From a virus, in the IMG/VR virus record IMGVR_UViG_3300042401_002500, positions 1 to 25,356 of that record: 25,356 bases of DNA; one strand, 5' to 3'. Within the stretch, counting starts at the first letter, position 1, and each line of letters begins with the position of its first letter. A program made the translations under genes and the position numbers. Of this stretch, positions 1 through 7,508 are shown in pieces. Below the pieces are notes generated by a model. The model was not told the DNA's origin and did no database searches. It saw nothing but the letters and a program-made list of their open reading frames with translations.

Positions 1-2
1 CG

Positions 3-68
3 CCAACTCCATCTACAGTTTCAAGTCTTTCAAGCGAACATATAAAATACCAACAAAAAGATAAATAA
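3..68 (+). CDS. Possible C-terminal end of an upstream gene (partial)
   Basis: The reading frame beginning at base 3 is open and ends with TAA at 66-68. It gives a 21-residue tail starting PTPSTVSSLS. A second frame (from base 2) is also open and ends at 62-64, so the frame is not settled. I prefer the first because its Pro-Thr-Pro start resembles the PTPGG segment near the end of the next gene's product. No function can be given from so short a piece. Confidence 0.25.
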   Translation, partial: PTPSTVSSLSSEHIKYQQKDK

Positions 69-100
69 TTGGGATACATATCCTTATAAATTAACACGAT

Positions 101-694
101 ATGCCTGCACAGTGGCCAACATTCATCGATAATCTTTCTAAAAAACTAGCCAGTAGAGATTCTAAAGGCCCAGATGATATGGGTACTTTTGTTGCTAATG
201 AATATTTTGATGCTGTTAAAACAGCACAAACTCCATTTGGAAATATTCATGAAGCTGGGAAAAAGTCAATACTTGAAAGCGGATTTAAAAAGGCATTCAA
301 TCTGCTATTTGATTGTTTAGATGCTGAATATAAAAGTACTGATGCGTATGATGCAATGTCAAAATGTATACTTGACTACTGGAAATCAACAAAAGATCAA
401 CCCTTTGCGGCAGTGCCTCCAATACCGCCTTGTTTAATACCAGATCCTGGTACTTATGTCGCAATATCTTATGGAAATGAAGCATCGTTATCTGCTGATT
501 TAAAAAAAGCATGGAATATTAGTATTGGATCTAAATCTGATTCGGCAACTCAAACAGCTACCAAAGCAGTTGCATCGGCAGTGGCTTCAGCATGCACAAA
601 ACATCTTAAAGATCTATCATTCATATATAATGGAAAAATACCAACTCCAGGTGGTCCTGTTCCGATGGTAGGAACTTCTCCAACAGCACTTTAA
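101..694 (+). CDS. Unrecognised small protein, probably virion-associated (197 aa)
   Basis: I do not recognise this protein. The N-terminal two thirds looks mostly helical. An Ala/Thr/Ser-rich segment (about residues 146-165) follows, and then a Pro/Gly-rich C-terminus (about 178-193, PTPGGPVPMVG). There is no signal peptide or membrane segment. The ATG at 101 follows an AT-rich leader with a TATAAAT box at 85-91 and no Shine-Dalgarno, like most starts here. It sits directly before the S1-like gene and about 4 kb upstream of the baseplate block. A structural or assembly role is therefore inferred from position only. Confidence 0.8.
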   Translation: MPAQWPTFIDNLSKKLASRDSKGPDDMGTFVANEYFDAVKTAQTPFGNIHEAGKKSILESGFKKAFNLLFDCLDAEYKSTDAYDAMSKCILDYWKSTKDQPFAAVPPIPPCLIPDPGTYVAISYGNEASLSADLKKAWNISIGSKSDSATQTATKAVASAVASACTKHLKDLSFIYNGKIPTPGGPVPMVGTSPTAL

Positions 695-701
695 AAAACA
701 A

Positions 702-709
702 ATATATAA
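702..709 (+). promoter_or_regulatory. ATATATAA box before the S1-like gene
   Basis: The octamer ATATATAA lies in the 49-base gap before the gene at 744, about 35 bases ahead of the start codon. The same octamer recurs in four other gaps of this window. It resembles the T4 late promoter box TATAAATA, so a late promoter is plausible. In such AT-rich DNA chance is a real alternative. Confidence 0.35.
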
Positions 710-743
710 CTTAATAATTTACTAACCTTTTAAAATAAAAACA

Positions 744-1958
744 ATGTCACAAGACGTTTTAACTAAACAAACGGAGAATCAATCTAACGATATCTCTAAC
801 TTCGATTGGGATTTGTATTCTGCAGATTGCCCATCTACTCTTAGAAAAATAAACCATCATGTAAAAGCGCCAGACGGTGTTAAGGTTTATTCAAGAGAAC
901 CGTATGCTCAAGAACTTCTTAATTTAATGGAAAGTCACTGGAGTGAAAACAATCAAACACATGTAATACATGCCGGAGAAATGCACACCGGTAAAGTGTA
1001 CGCAGTAGACATGGAATGGGCATCTATCGATATTGGATATCGTGAAATGGTATACGTTCAATTGTCAAAAGAATCCGCAGTCTCAAGAGCGCGTTTAGTT
1101 CCAGGAACTGAAATTGCAGTTGAAATCACGGCAGAAAAAAGTAAAAGCACTAGAGGCTTTGTATTAGGTTCTGTTGAAGCTGGAATAAAAGCTGCCACGC
1201 TAAGAGATATTTTAGCATCTGCTGAAACTGGAAATACAGCATACATAGGAACTGTAACAAGTATGATTCCGGGTGGAGGTTACTTTGTTAATGTACAGGG
1301 AATCGATTGCTTTATGCCAGGATCCCTCGCTGGTATTAATAAACTTGCAGATTTTGGTTCTGTAATTAACACGCAAATGTATGTTGTACCGATGAGTTAC
1401 TCTCCTGAAAAAGGAACTGTAATTGTTTCTCACCGAAAATATCTTCAAGCTCTTATTCCAATGGCAATTGAAGCGCTTAGAAGTACTCCTGGAGAAACTA
1501 AAGAGGGTAACGTAACAGGTTCTACAAAATACGGAGTATTTGTTGAATTTGATGGTTGTTTAACCGGAATGATTCATGCAAATGATTTAAACCCTGAAAT
1601 GGCAAGAAAACATAAAGCCCGAGAAATTAATCCAGGCGATGTTATCGAATTTAAGATTAAAGAAATAATTAATGACGATAAAATCACATTGACTCAATTA
1701 GAGCATGTAGAAATTAATGACCCATGGGCAGATGTTGCTACCAAATACAAAAGCTTTCCAGTTGAAGTTAAAGGTACAATAAAATCTGTTAAAGATTACG
1801 GAGTATTCGTAGATGTTGGAGATGGAATTGTTGGATTACTTCACGTTTCAGAGCTTCCTGATAATATCAAAGTAGAGTCACTTGCTAAGAACGATAACAT
1901 TACGGTTCAAATTACAAGAATGGATGTTGCAACCCGAAAAGTATTCTTGAAATTATAA
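744..1958 (+). CDS. Phage-encoded multi-S1-domain RNA-binding protein (ribosomal protein S1-like)
   Basis: The 404-residue product is built from S1 (OB-fold) repeats at about residues 78-146, 164-230, 250-320 and 338-404. The last two are clearest, each with the hallmark YGVFV(D/E) strand followed by a Gly-Leu/Met-(L/I)H segment. The first two are more divergent. Bacterial S1 has about six repeats and brings mRNA to the 30S subunit; a four-repeat protein is shorter but of the same design. The first about 75 residues are unlike S1 and may carry a partner-binding segment. The gene stands between an unrecognised gene and a strong terminator, so it may be a separately regulated late unit. A role in translating phage mRNA is inferred from the family. 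RNA protection or decay control are alternatives. Confidence 0.9.
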   Translation: MSQDVLTKQTENQSNDISNFDWDLYSADCPSTLRKINHHVKAPDGVKVYSREPYAQELLNLMESHWSENNQTHVIHAGEMHTGKVYAVDMEWASIDIGYREMVYVQLSKESAVSRARLVPGTEIAVEITAEKSKSTRGFVLGSVEAGIKAATLRDILASAETGNTAYIGTVTSMIPGGGYFVNVQGIDCFMPGSLAGINKLADFGSVINTQMYVVPMSYSPEKGTVIVSHRKYLQALIPMAIEALRSTPGETKEGNVTGSTKYGVFVEFDGCLTGMIHANDLNPEMARKHKAREINPGDVIEFKIKEIINDDKITLTQLEHVEINDPWADVATKYKSFPVEVKGTIKSVKDYGVFVDVGDGIVGLLHVSELPDNIKVESLAKNDNITVQITRMDVATRKVFLKL

Positions 1959-1986
1959 TTGTTAATAACTTTAACATAAAATTAAC

Positions 1987-2014
1987 AACCCAGATTTTAC
2001 AGTCTGGGTTTTTT
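1987..2014 (+). terminator. Rho-independent terminator after the S1-like gene
   Basis: The arms AACCCAGA (1987-1994) and TCTGGGTT (2003-2010) form a perfect 8-bp stem with an 8-base loop, followed directly by TTTT. It lies 28 bases after the stop codon of the S1-like gene and separates that gene from the following cassette. The sequence on the other side has no T-run for minus-strand termination, so it acts on the + strand. Confidence 0.88.
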
Positions 2015-2042
2015 GTTTATATTTACATTATAATTAAAACAG

Positions 2043-2050
2043 ATATATAA
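2043..2050 (+). promoter_or_regulatory. ATATATAA box directly before the capsid-targeted protein gene
   Basis: ATATATAA ends three bases before the ATG at 2054. If it works as a T4-type late box, transcription would start at about the start codon and the mRNA would be leaderless. Alternatively it is simply an AT-rich translation-initiation region, as is usual in Bacteroidetes. It is the first such box after the terminator at 1987-2014, where a new promoter is expected. Confidence 0.35.
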
Positions 2051-2053
2051 ACC

Positions 2054-2842
2054 ATGAACAAATTTAAAACATACGGACAATTCATTAACGAGTCTAAACA
2101 AGATAATATTGTTAATGTTATCCTAGATGCATTGGAACCTACCCTCATTGAGATGTTAGCTGCAACTGAAAAATGGTTTGTAGAGACTTTTAAACAAGAA
2201 TACACAAAGTATGACAGAGAATATGATAGAATCAATTTAACTTATGATATGGTTAAATCTATTGAAAAGTATACCCAACCAACTGATTCACTGTTATCAA
2301 TGAACGTTCGTAAGAGTGTTAAAGGAAATATTCAAATTGATGCTCAAATCCAAAGAGGAGAAACTACTTATAGTTTTGCAACTGAAGCGATTTATGCAGG
2401 AGGACATAATATACAAAGACTTCATTATAGATATCTTGTTAAGACTAGTCTTCCAAAAACTGGAGCTAATCAAATTGCTAAAGAATATGCAGAAAAAATT
2501 AAGAAAATGTCTAAACTTGAACAACTAAATAAAGACATTAACAATTATGAGCTGCGTATTGAAAAGCAAAAGGCAGAACTTGAAGTTAACTCTAAATTAA
2601 CCGATACTGAATTAAAATTAAAGGCAAAAGTCGCTTGGCCGACTTGGGAAGAAATTGTAAAAAGAGATGCTGCTAAGAATTATAATAATGATGAAGCACA
2701 CTACTATCAAGAACAAGAAAAAAACATACAACGCCAAATTGATTCATGGAAACAGATTAATGTTATTTCAAAACAACAATGGTTAGTAAGTGTTACCAAA
2801 GAAGTTAAAAAACTACAGGCAAAACGAGATTCTATGGTATAG
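2054..2842 (+). CDS. Candidate capsid-packaged internal protein with T4-like targeting peptide (262 aa)
   Basis: The first 14 residues (MNKFKTYGQFINES) closely resemble the capsid-targeting sequence of T4 internal proteins (MKTYQEFIAEA). They contain I-N-E followed by Ser, which fits the T4 prohead protease rule (Ile/Leu)-x-Glu before a small residue. Cleavage would remove residues 1-13. The rest has no domain I recognise. It is charged and mainly helical, with coiled-coil-like stretches at about 150-192 and 215-258, and a central segment (about 82-132) that looks beta-rich. No membrane segment or signal peptide is present. It lies between a terminator and the amidoligase-like gene and probably forms a unit with the latter. 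Packaging into the head is an inference; a scaffold-type protein is the main alternative. Confidence 0.85.
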   Translation: MNKFKTYGQFINESKQDNIVNVILDALEPTLIEMLAATEKWFVETFKQEYTKYDREYDRINLTYDMVKSIEKYTQPTDSLLSMNVRKSVKGNIQIDAQIQRGETTYSFATEAIYAGGHNIQRLHYRYLVKTSLPKTGANQIAKEYAEKIKKMSKLEQLNKDINNYELRIEKQKAELEVNSKLTDTELKLKAKVAWPTWEEIVKRDAAKNYNNDEAHYYQEQEKNIQRQIDSWKQINVISKQQWLVSVTKEVKKLQAKRDSMV

Positions 2843-2853
2843 TTATTTTTTAC

Positions 2854-2889
2854 TTGGATATATAACCTAACTTAAGTTAATATATCCAA
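2854..2889. repeat. Perfect 10-bp inverted repeat between the two cassette genes
   Basis: TTGGATATAT (2854-2863) and ATATATCCAA (2880-2889) are exact reverse complements separated by 16 bases. Inside lies a second, 12-bp perfect palindrome TAACTTAAGTTA (2868-2879), slightly off centre. There is no T-run on either strand, so it is not a normal terminator. The right arm ends five bases before the ATG at 2895. That position would suit an operator or an RNA hairpin affecting initiation. The left arm contains an ATATATAA octamer (2858-2865). Confidence 0.6.
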
Positions 2890-2894
2890 ATTGA

Positions 2895-4187
2895 ATGAAT
2901 AATCTAAATGAATCTAATATTTTGCAAAATGCCCTTGTTGGTGTTGAATTTGAATTTTACTCAAATTTCAGTGCTGAAGAAACTGCAAAGAAACTTGCAA
3001 AATTGCTTGGCAAAAAGATTCACGTCGAGGAAAAAGCGCATAGCGATTTTGAAGTAACTCGTGATGAATTTAAAATAGAACCTGATATGTCAGGTGGAGC
3101 AAAACTTCTTGAATTGGTTACCGGTGCCCTTCCATATACCGCAGCCAGATTGATGATAATTAATGTTTGTCAATGGATTCAAGAAAATGGATATACAAAT
3201 GATAGGACTTCGATTCACTTAAATCTTTCATTTGATAAATCAAAAATTGAAAACAAGTACCGTATTTCTAAAATGAATGTTCTTAAGTTTATTTTAGATT
3301 TTAATGAAGAGCAAGTCTTCAAATTCTTTCCTAAAAGAGAAAACTCAGCCTACGCAAAATCTATCAAATTTGTTCTACCAAAAGAGGACACATATTTCTT
3401 TGATGGAAAACATATCAATCAACAGAATTTTATTTACCCTGATACAAAATATTATGGGATAAATTTTGACAAAAGACATAAAAATTATCTTGAATTCCGT
3501 TATATTGGAGGAGAGGACTGGGAAAAGAAAACAACTACAATTCTCTATTTAGTCGACCGTTTCCTACTTCAATTATGGAAATCAACCGAAAATCCAGACT
3601 TTACGGAATTAAATGCAATCGAATTAAAAAAGATAGTTGCAGATAATCAAAGAATAATCGACGCTAGAAGGGACTGGAAAACAATTAGAGATAATTGGAA
3701 AAATGTTAAGTTCACTGTCGATATGGATGACAATCCTAAAGTAGTTGACCTATACTGGAATTCAGTCAAAGAACGCGTAATGAAATTATTTACACACGGA
3801 GACCTTAGTAAAGGACATATTAACTATGACACAGATGCTGGTAAAATTCAAGTAAATGGAGGTCGTCTAGAATATTGTGTTGACCTTAGAGGTTATGAGT
3901 TTGTAAGTTGTTTCCTACGAGGAGAATTTACTGAATGCGATATGTATGGATGCGACGTTAACGGTTCTGATATTCATTATTGTAATTTCTATCAATCAAC
4001 ACAGCTTAATAGTTCTAAATTAGATGGTTCTTATGTTCATGGAACATGTACTGCAAACGACTGTTATGTATATGGAAAAGGAACATTTAAAGGAACAATG
4101 AATGGAGGAATCTTTAGAGAGGGTTCGTTTGATAAAAAACTGGCTAAATTTAACGATGTTGAAATTGTTAAGTCTAGAGCAATATAA
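2895..4187 (+). CDS. Putative amidoligase (COOH-NH2 ligase) with C-terminal pentapeptide-like repeats (430 aa)
   Basis: Residues 14-205 carry, in order, the features I associate with the phage amidoligase family (Amidoligase_2, glutamine-synthetase fold). These are VGVEFEF (Glu18, Glu20), IEPDMSGG then LELVTG (Glu62, Asp64, Glu73), IHLNLS (His108, Asn110) and LEFRYIGG (Glu200, Arg202). Such enzymes are predicted to join a carboxylate to an amine using ATP and metal. Residues about 326-385 repeat every five residues (CDMYG, CDVNG, SDIHY, CNFYQ) like a pentapeptide-repeat helix, a fold used for protein contacts. The N-terminus contains L-N-E before Ser7, a possible prohead-protease site. The start is fixed by an in-frame TGA immediately upstream. 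The substrate is unknown. The family call is from motif recall, without a search. Confidence 0.72.
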   Translation: MNNLNESNILQNALVGVEFEFYSNFSAEETAKKLAKLLGKKIHVEEKAHSDFEVTRDEFKIEPDMSGGAKLLELVTGALPYTAARLMIINVCQWIQENGYTNDRTSIHLNLSFDKSKIENKYRISKMNVLKFILDFNEEQVFKFFPKRENSAYAKSIKFVLPKEDTYFFDGKHINQQNFIYPDTKYYGINFDKRHKNYLEFRYIGGEDWEKKTTTILYLVDRFLLQLWKSTENPDFTELNAIELKKIVADNQRIIDARRDWKTIRDNWKNVKFTVDMDDNPKVVDLYWNSVKERVMKLFTHGDLSKGHINYDTDAGKIQVNGGRLEYCVDLRGYEFVSCFLRGEFTECDMYGCDVNGSDIHYCNFYQSTQLNSSKLDGSYVHGTCTANDCYVYGKGTFKGTMNGGIFREGSFDKKLAKFNDVEIVKSRAI

Positions 4188-4202
4188 AAATAAAATAAAA
4201 AG

Positions 4203-5033
4203 ATGAGTGATATAACAGCAATTGGAAATTCAAGTCTACTAGATCCGACATGGGATACGGACTGTTTTAATAAATTTGTAGATGAACTTGCGGCTGACAT
4301 AACAGGTTCATGCATGATTCCGATGAATCTTCCAAAAACCGAGGTTCAAAATATAGTTAAAAGAGCAAAGAAATGGTTTTATAAAAATTACGAGTATTCA
4401 GTTCAAGAAAACTTCTTGGTAATTCCAGCAGCAATGTTTGACACTGCTCATTTCAAATTAACTAGAAGTTTTACTCTTCCAGGAATGAATCCAACAACAG
4501 GTGGTGGTGAAGTATTTTCAGTATTTGCAGTACTTGAAAGAGGAAACACTTGGGGTGGAAGTATGGACATCAACTTTACGCAAGGAGATTTTGCGATCGA
4601 AAGAATGTTAATGGGTGGAATTTATGGAGGTTCTAAGACAGGACAGGCTGCAGAAAATTTGCAGTACTACGTAATTAATGAATCATTTTTTGACCTAGCT
4701 AGACAAATTTTTAAAAATCCTTATAGTTTCCACTATAGCCAACTTACTCATGAATTAAAATTTATGGGAGAAACACCTAAAAAAGATACAATCTTAAAAG
4801 TTTACCAAACAATTCCGGAATGCGCTCTATTCGGAGATGAAGCATTTTTTAGATATTGCTCTGCGAAGATTAAAATCTCACTAGGACAAAAACTTGGAAT
4901 ATTTGGATTCTCTCTTCCTGGAAATATTCAAATAAATCCAGACCTAATTAAAGGACTTGGCGAAGAGGAACTATCTTCATTAATTGAAGAAATAAAAAGC
5001 GACGAAGGTACTGACTGGATGTTCCATTCTTAA
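4203..5033 (+). CDS. Virion structural protein upstream of the baseplate block (276 aa)
   Basis: I do not recognise a named family. Residues 38-75 form a helix-rich segment starting MIPMNLP and containing the aromatic cluster WFYKNYEY. A Gly-rich middle (about 94-150) and an acidic helical tail (about 250-276) follow. There is no LysM domain, so although it sits where T4 gene 53 lies relative to gene 25, nothing supports calling it gp53. It starts 15 bases after the amidoligase-like gene, with an A-rich leader, and ends 16 bases before the gp25 gene. It is probably a neck, tail-completion or wedge-associated component; position is the only evidence. Confidence 0.82.
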   Translation: MSDITAIGNSSLLDPTWDTDCFNKFVDELAADITGSCMIPMNLPKTEVQNIVKRAKKWFYKNYEYSVQENFLVIPAAMFDTAHFKLTRSFTLPGMNPTTGGGEVFSVFAVLERGNTWGGSMDINFTQGDFAIERMLMGGIYGGSKTGQAAENLQYYVINESFFDLARQIFKNPYSFHYSQLTHELKFMGETPKKDTILKVYQTIPECALFGDEAFFRYCSAKIKISLGQKLGIFGFSLPGNIQINPDLIKGLGEEELSSLIEEIKSDEGTDWMFHS

Positions 5034-5037
5034 ACAA

Positions 5038-5045
5038 ATATATAA
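5038..5045 (+). promoter_or_regulatory. ATATATAA box before the gp25-like gene
   Basis: The octamer fills the 16-base gap between two structural genes and ends four bases before the ATG at 5050. Its spacing matches the copy at 2043-2050. It is a candidate late promoter box giving a leaderless transcript, or an AT-rich initiation region. Confidence 0.3.
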
Positions 5046-5049
5046 TATT

Positions 5050-5403
5050 ATGGAATTGTACATAAAATCTCTAGAAGACCCTAATTACGACGAAGATCAA
5101 TTGCAAATCGATGAAGATATTGCCCTAATAATATCCCAAATTGAAACATTGATATTTACCGAAAAGGGTGATGTAATGGGAGACCCTGAATTTGGGCTTA
5201 ACCTTGAAGATTATGTGTATTCCTTTATGTATAATGATACAATGTTACAAGGAGTAGTTCAAAACGCTATTTCACGATATATTCCATTAGCAGCAAAAAT
5301 ACCAGTGCACGTTACTGTTGAATTTGCCCAAATGACTGAAAGAAATATGGTTACGATAGATATTGCTATTGACTATAGGTTTGGAATAACAATCGCTATA
5401 TAA
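5050..5403 (+). CDS. gp25: Baseplate wedge protein, gp25/GPW family
   Basis: The 117-residue length and central motif fit the gp25-like family. Residues 31-55 read from IETLIFTEKG through DPEFGLNLEDYVY, matching the usual pattern of (L/I)(L/I)(F/T)xxxG, (D/E/P)xFG and an acidic helix. The C-terminal half gives the alternating strands (VHVTVEF, VTIDIAIDYRF) expected of this fold. In contractile tails gp25 joins the wedge to the sheath and central hub, and helps start sheath assembly. It is followed after 13 bases by the gp6-like gene, the arrangement seen in many contractile injection systems. The ATG follows a TA-rich spacer without Shine-Dalgarno. Confidence 0.92.
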   Translation: MELYIKSLEDPNYDEDQLQIDEDIALIISQIETLIFTEKGDVMGDPEFGLNLEDYVYSFMYNDTMLQGVVQNAISRYIPLAAKIPVHVTVEFAQMTERNMVTIDIAIDYRFGITIAI

Positions 5404-5416
5404 AAAAATAAATGAG

Positions 5417-7237
5417 ATGACTGAATTAAAATTTTTATCAAAGGCTAGAATTAAGGCTACTGAAATGATTGCAGATACTCGAACATATATTTCAAGAGTG
5501 TATGGTCGATCAAGCGATTTGTTTACAACAGCTTCACCATATTCTCAAATACTCGAAGTACTCGCTGAAATTACTAATTTAGTATTCTTTTATATTGAAG
5601 ATGCTACAGTTGAACAAAATATATTAACGGCGCAGGACCCAGAATCTATATATGGACTTGCAAGACTTGCAGGACATGATGTATTTAGAGGTTCATCTGC
5701 CCTAGGTGAATTAAAAATAAGACTAAATACTAGCGCATTTAACGATATCGAAGGAGACACTTTAAATATTCCTGCAAATTCAGTAATTAAAGCAAGTAAA
5801 AATGGTTTAGAATATATTTTAAAAACAAACAACGACCAATTTGTAATTCAAAAAAGAAGTCCAGATTATCTTTATATTCCTGTTATTCAAGGTAAAATTG
5901 AAAAACAGACTCTAACAGGAACTGGTGAAAAACTGCAATCATTTAATGTGATTATTAAGAAACCAACAGATAATGACTCAGTTCGGATTAGTGTTAATAG
6001 TGAATTGTGGAGCAAGTATGATTCATTATATGATATGCAAGTTGGAACAAAAGGATATCTAGTTAAGACTGGAATAACCGGAGGTTTAGATATTTATTTT
6101 GGTAATGGTTCTTTTGGAATGATTCCACTTGAAGGTTCTACAATTAATATTGAATATATTATTTCCGATGGAGTTAAAGGTAATCTATCAGGTTCTAAAG
6201 ACCTTAATTTTAAATTTCAAACTGAAGGGTTCGATTCTCTTGGAAATTCATGTGACTTAAATAAATTATTGGAGTCTTCATTTACAGTTGCTCCTGTTAT
6301 GGGTTCTGATCCTGAAAATATTGAACTTACTAAATTAATTGCACCTTTACAAAGCCACTCATTTGTACTAGCAACTCCGAACAATTACGAGTCATTTCTA
6401 TCAAAATATGGTATGTTCTCATATCTAGACGCGTACAACACTACTGATGATGGATATATTGATGACGACAATGTGATTTACCTATTCATGCTACCCGATA
6501 CTAAAAGAAAACTGACTAAAAATAACGACTATTTTAACCTACACCAAGAGGAATTCTTTTTCTCAGAAGAGGAAAAGAACGGAATCCTTAGAACTTTAGA
6601 AAATTCAGGTAGACAAATGGTAACTACTGAAGTTAAGATTGTAGAACCTAAAGTTCAATATTTTAGAATGGATGTTAAGGTAAGATATTTTGAAGGGTAT
6701 AATAAAATTAACCTGTTTGGAGAAATTCGAACAAAAATCTCTCAATACTTGATTAATATAACACGAAGAGATCGTTTACCAAAATCAGATATTATAGCGC
6801 TATTGGAAGGTGTTGAAGGAATTGATTCTGTTAATGTACGTTTTGTTTCTGAAAAGGAGGAGACTGCAAGAAGATTGGGATATTATGTAAGTGAAACAGT
6901 AACTGTAACTCCTTCGACTACAACCCTTGAAGATATTGGAAATGGAAAACAAAAATACGTTTTCTTTAAAAGAAATGTACAAACTAACTTGGTTAATTTT
7001 GAACCAAATGCAGCACTTCCAGAAAATGTAATTAATCTGGATTCTTTTGGAGACATTATTTTAGAGAAAGAAGAGGTTGCCCTATTCAGAGGAGGATGGG
7101 TAGATCGAGATGGCGCATCAGTACTAGATGATGCTAAAGTTGGAGAAATGGCGGCTCTATCAGTTTACTTTGATGAACCTGCAGTACCAAATACCATTTT
7201 TAGTAGAATCCAGGCTCAAAATAGAAAAGCATTATAA
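5417..7237 (+). CDS. gp6: Baseplate wedge protein, gp6/baseplate-J-like (606 aa)
   Basis: The length is close to T4 gp6 (about 660), and the protein directly follows the gp25-like gene. The N-terminus (about 1-90) is helical and carries the pattern SPYSQILEVLAEI, then a helix ending in EDATVEQNILTAQDP, typical of the start of baseplate-J/gp6 proteins. The middle holds beta segments with GNGSFGMIP (about 231-239), a familiar piece of J-like proteins. Near 452-478 the sequence RLPKSDIIALLEGVEG followed by IDSVNVRF matches the C-terminal J helix-strand unit. gp6 proteins dimerise to tie the wedges into a ring. The stop codon overlaps the next ATG by one base, indicating coupled translation. Confidence 0.9.
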   Translation: MTELKFLSKARIKATEMIADTRTYISRVYGRSSDLFTTASPYSQILEVLAEITNLVFFYIEDATVEQNILTAQDPESIYGLARLAGHDVFRGSSALGELKIRLNTSAFNDIEGDTLNIPANSVIKASKNGLEYILKTNNDQFVIQKRSPDYLYIPVIQGKIEKQTLTGTGEKLQSFNVIIKKPTDNDSVRISVNSELWSKYDSLYDMQVGTKGYLVKTGITGGLDIYFGNGSFGMIPLEGSTINIEYIISDGVKGNLSGSKDLNFKFQTEGFDSLGNSCDLNKLLESSFTVAPVMGSDPENIELTKLIAPLQSHSFVLATPNNYESFLSKYGMFSYLDAYNTTDDGYIDDDNVIYLFMLPDTKRKLTKNNDYFNLHQEEFFFSEEEKNGILRTLENSGRQMVTTEVKIVEPKVQYFRMDVKVRYFEGYNKINLFGEIRTKISQYLINITRRDRLPKSDIIALLEGVEGIDSVNVRFVSEKEETARRLGYYVSETVTVTPSTTTLEDIGNGKQKYVFFKRNVQTNLVNFEPNAALPENVINLDSFGDIILEKEEVALFRGGWVDRDGASVLDDAKVGEMAALSVYFDEPAVPNTIFSRIQAQNRKAL

Positions 7238-7506
7238 TGGGTATTTTAAGTAATCTATTTAAAGTTCGTAAAGTAAAGAGTTACGATACTCGACTTTCGG
7301 TAATGGACCAAAGATTACACGAAGGTAATGATTATCGAACAAACATATTAAGCAATTCATTATCAAAATACATACAGCGAAATAGTACGATGTATGATTT
7401 TATTACGATGATGCAGCACGTTGTCGCAGATTGGGTTGATTCTGTAACTTATTTAAAGGCATACAAATCATATACAATTAGAAAAGACGATAAAAAAGTT
7501 AAATAA
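7237..7506 (+). CDS. Small basic protein inside the baseplate wedge operon (89 aa)
   Basis: I do not recognise this protein. It is rich in Lys/Arg at both ends with a helical centre (about 40-72, including MYDFITMMQHVVADWVDS). Its ATG overlaps the stop codon of the gp6-like gene and it ends two bases before the next gene, so it is translated as part of the wedge block. A small wedge connector or assembly factor is the likely role, but only the position supports this. Confidence 0.85.
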   Translation: MGILSNLFKVRKVKSYDTRLSVMDQRLHEGNDYRTNILSNSLSKYIQRNSTMYDFITMMQHVVADWVDSVTYLKAYKSYTIRKDDKKVK

Positions 7507-7508
7507 GA

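Noticed and set aside
2316-2528. + strand 70-codon frame within the 262-aa gene
   Set aside because: It overlaps a longer frame with a clear N-terminal motif and has no own gap or initiation region.
4203-5033. Calling the 276-aa gene baseplate gp53
   Set aside because: The position fits loosely but there is no LysM domain and no recognisable gp53 pattern.
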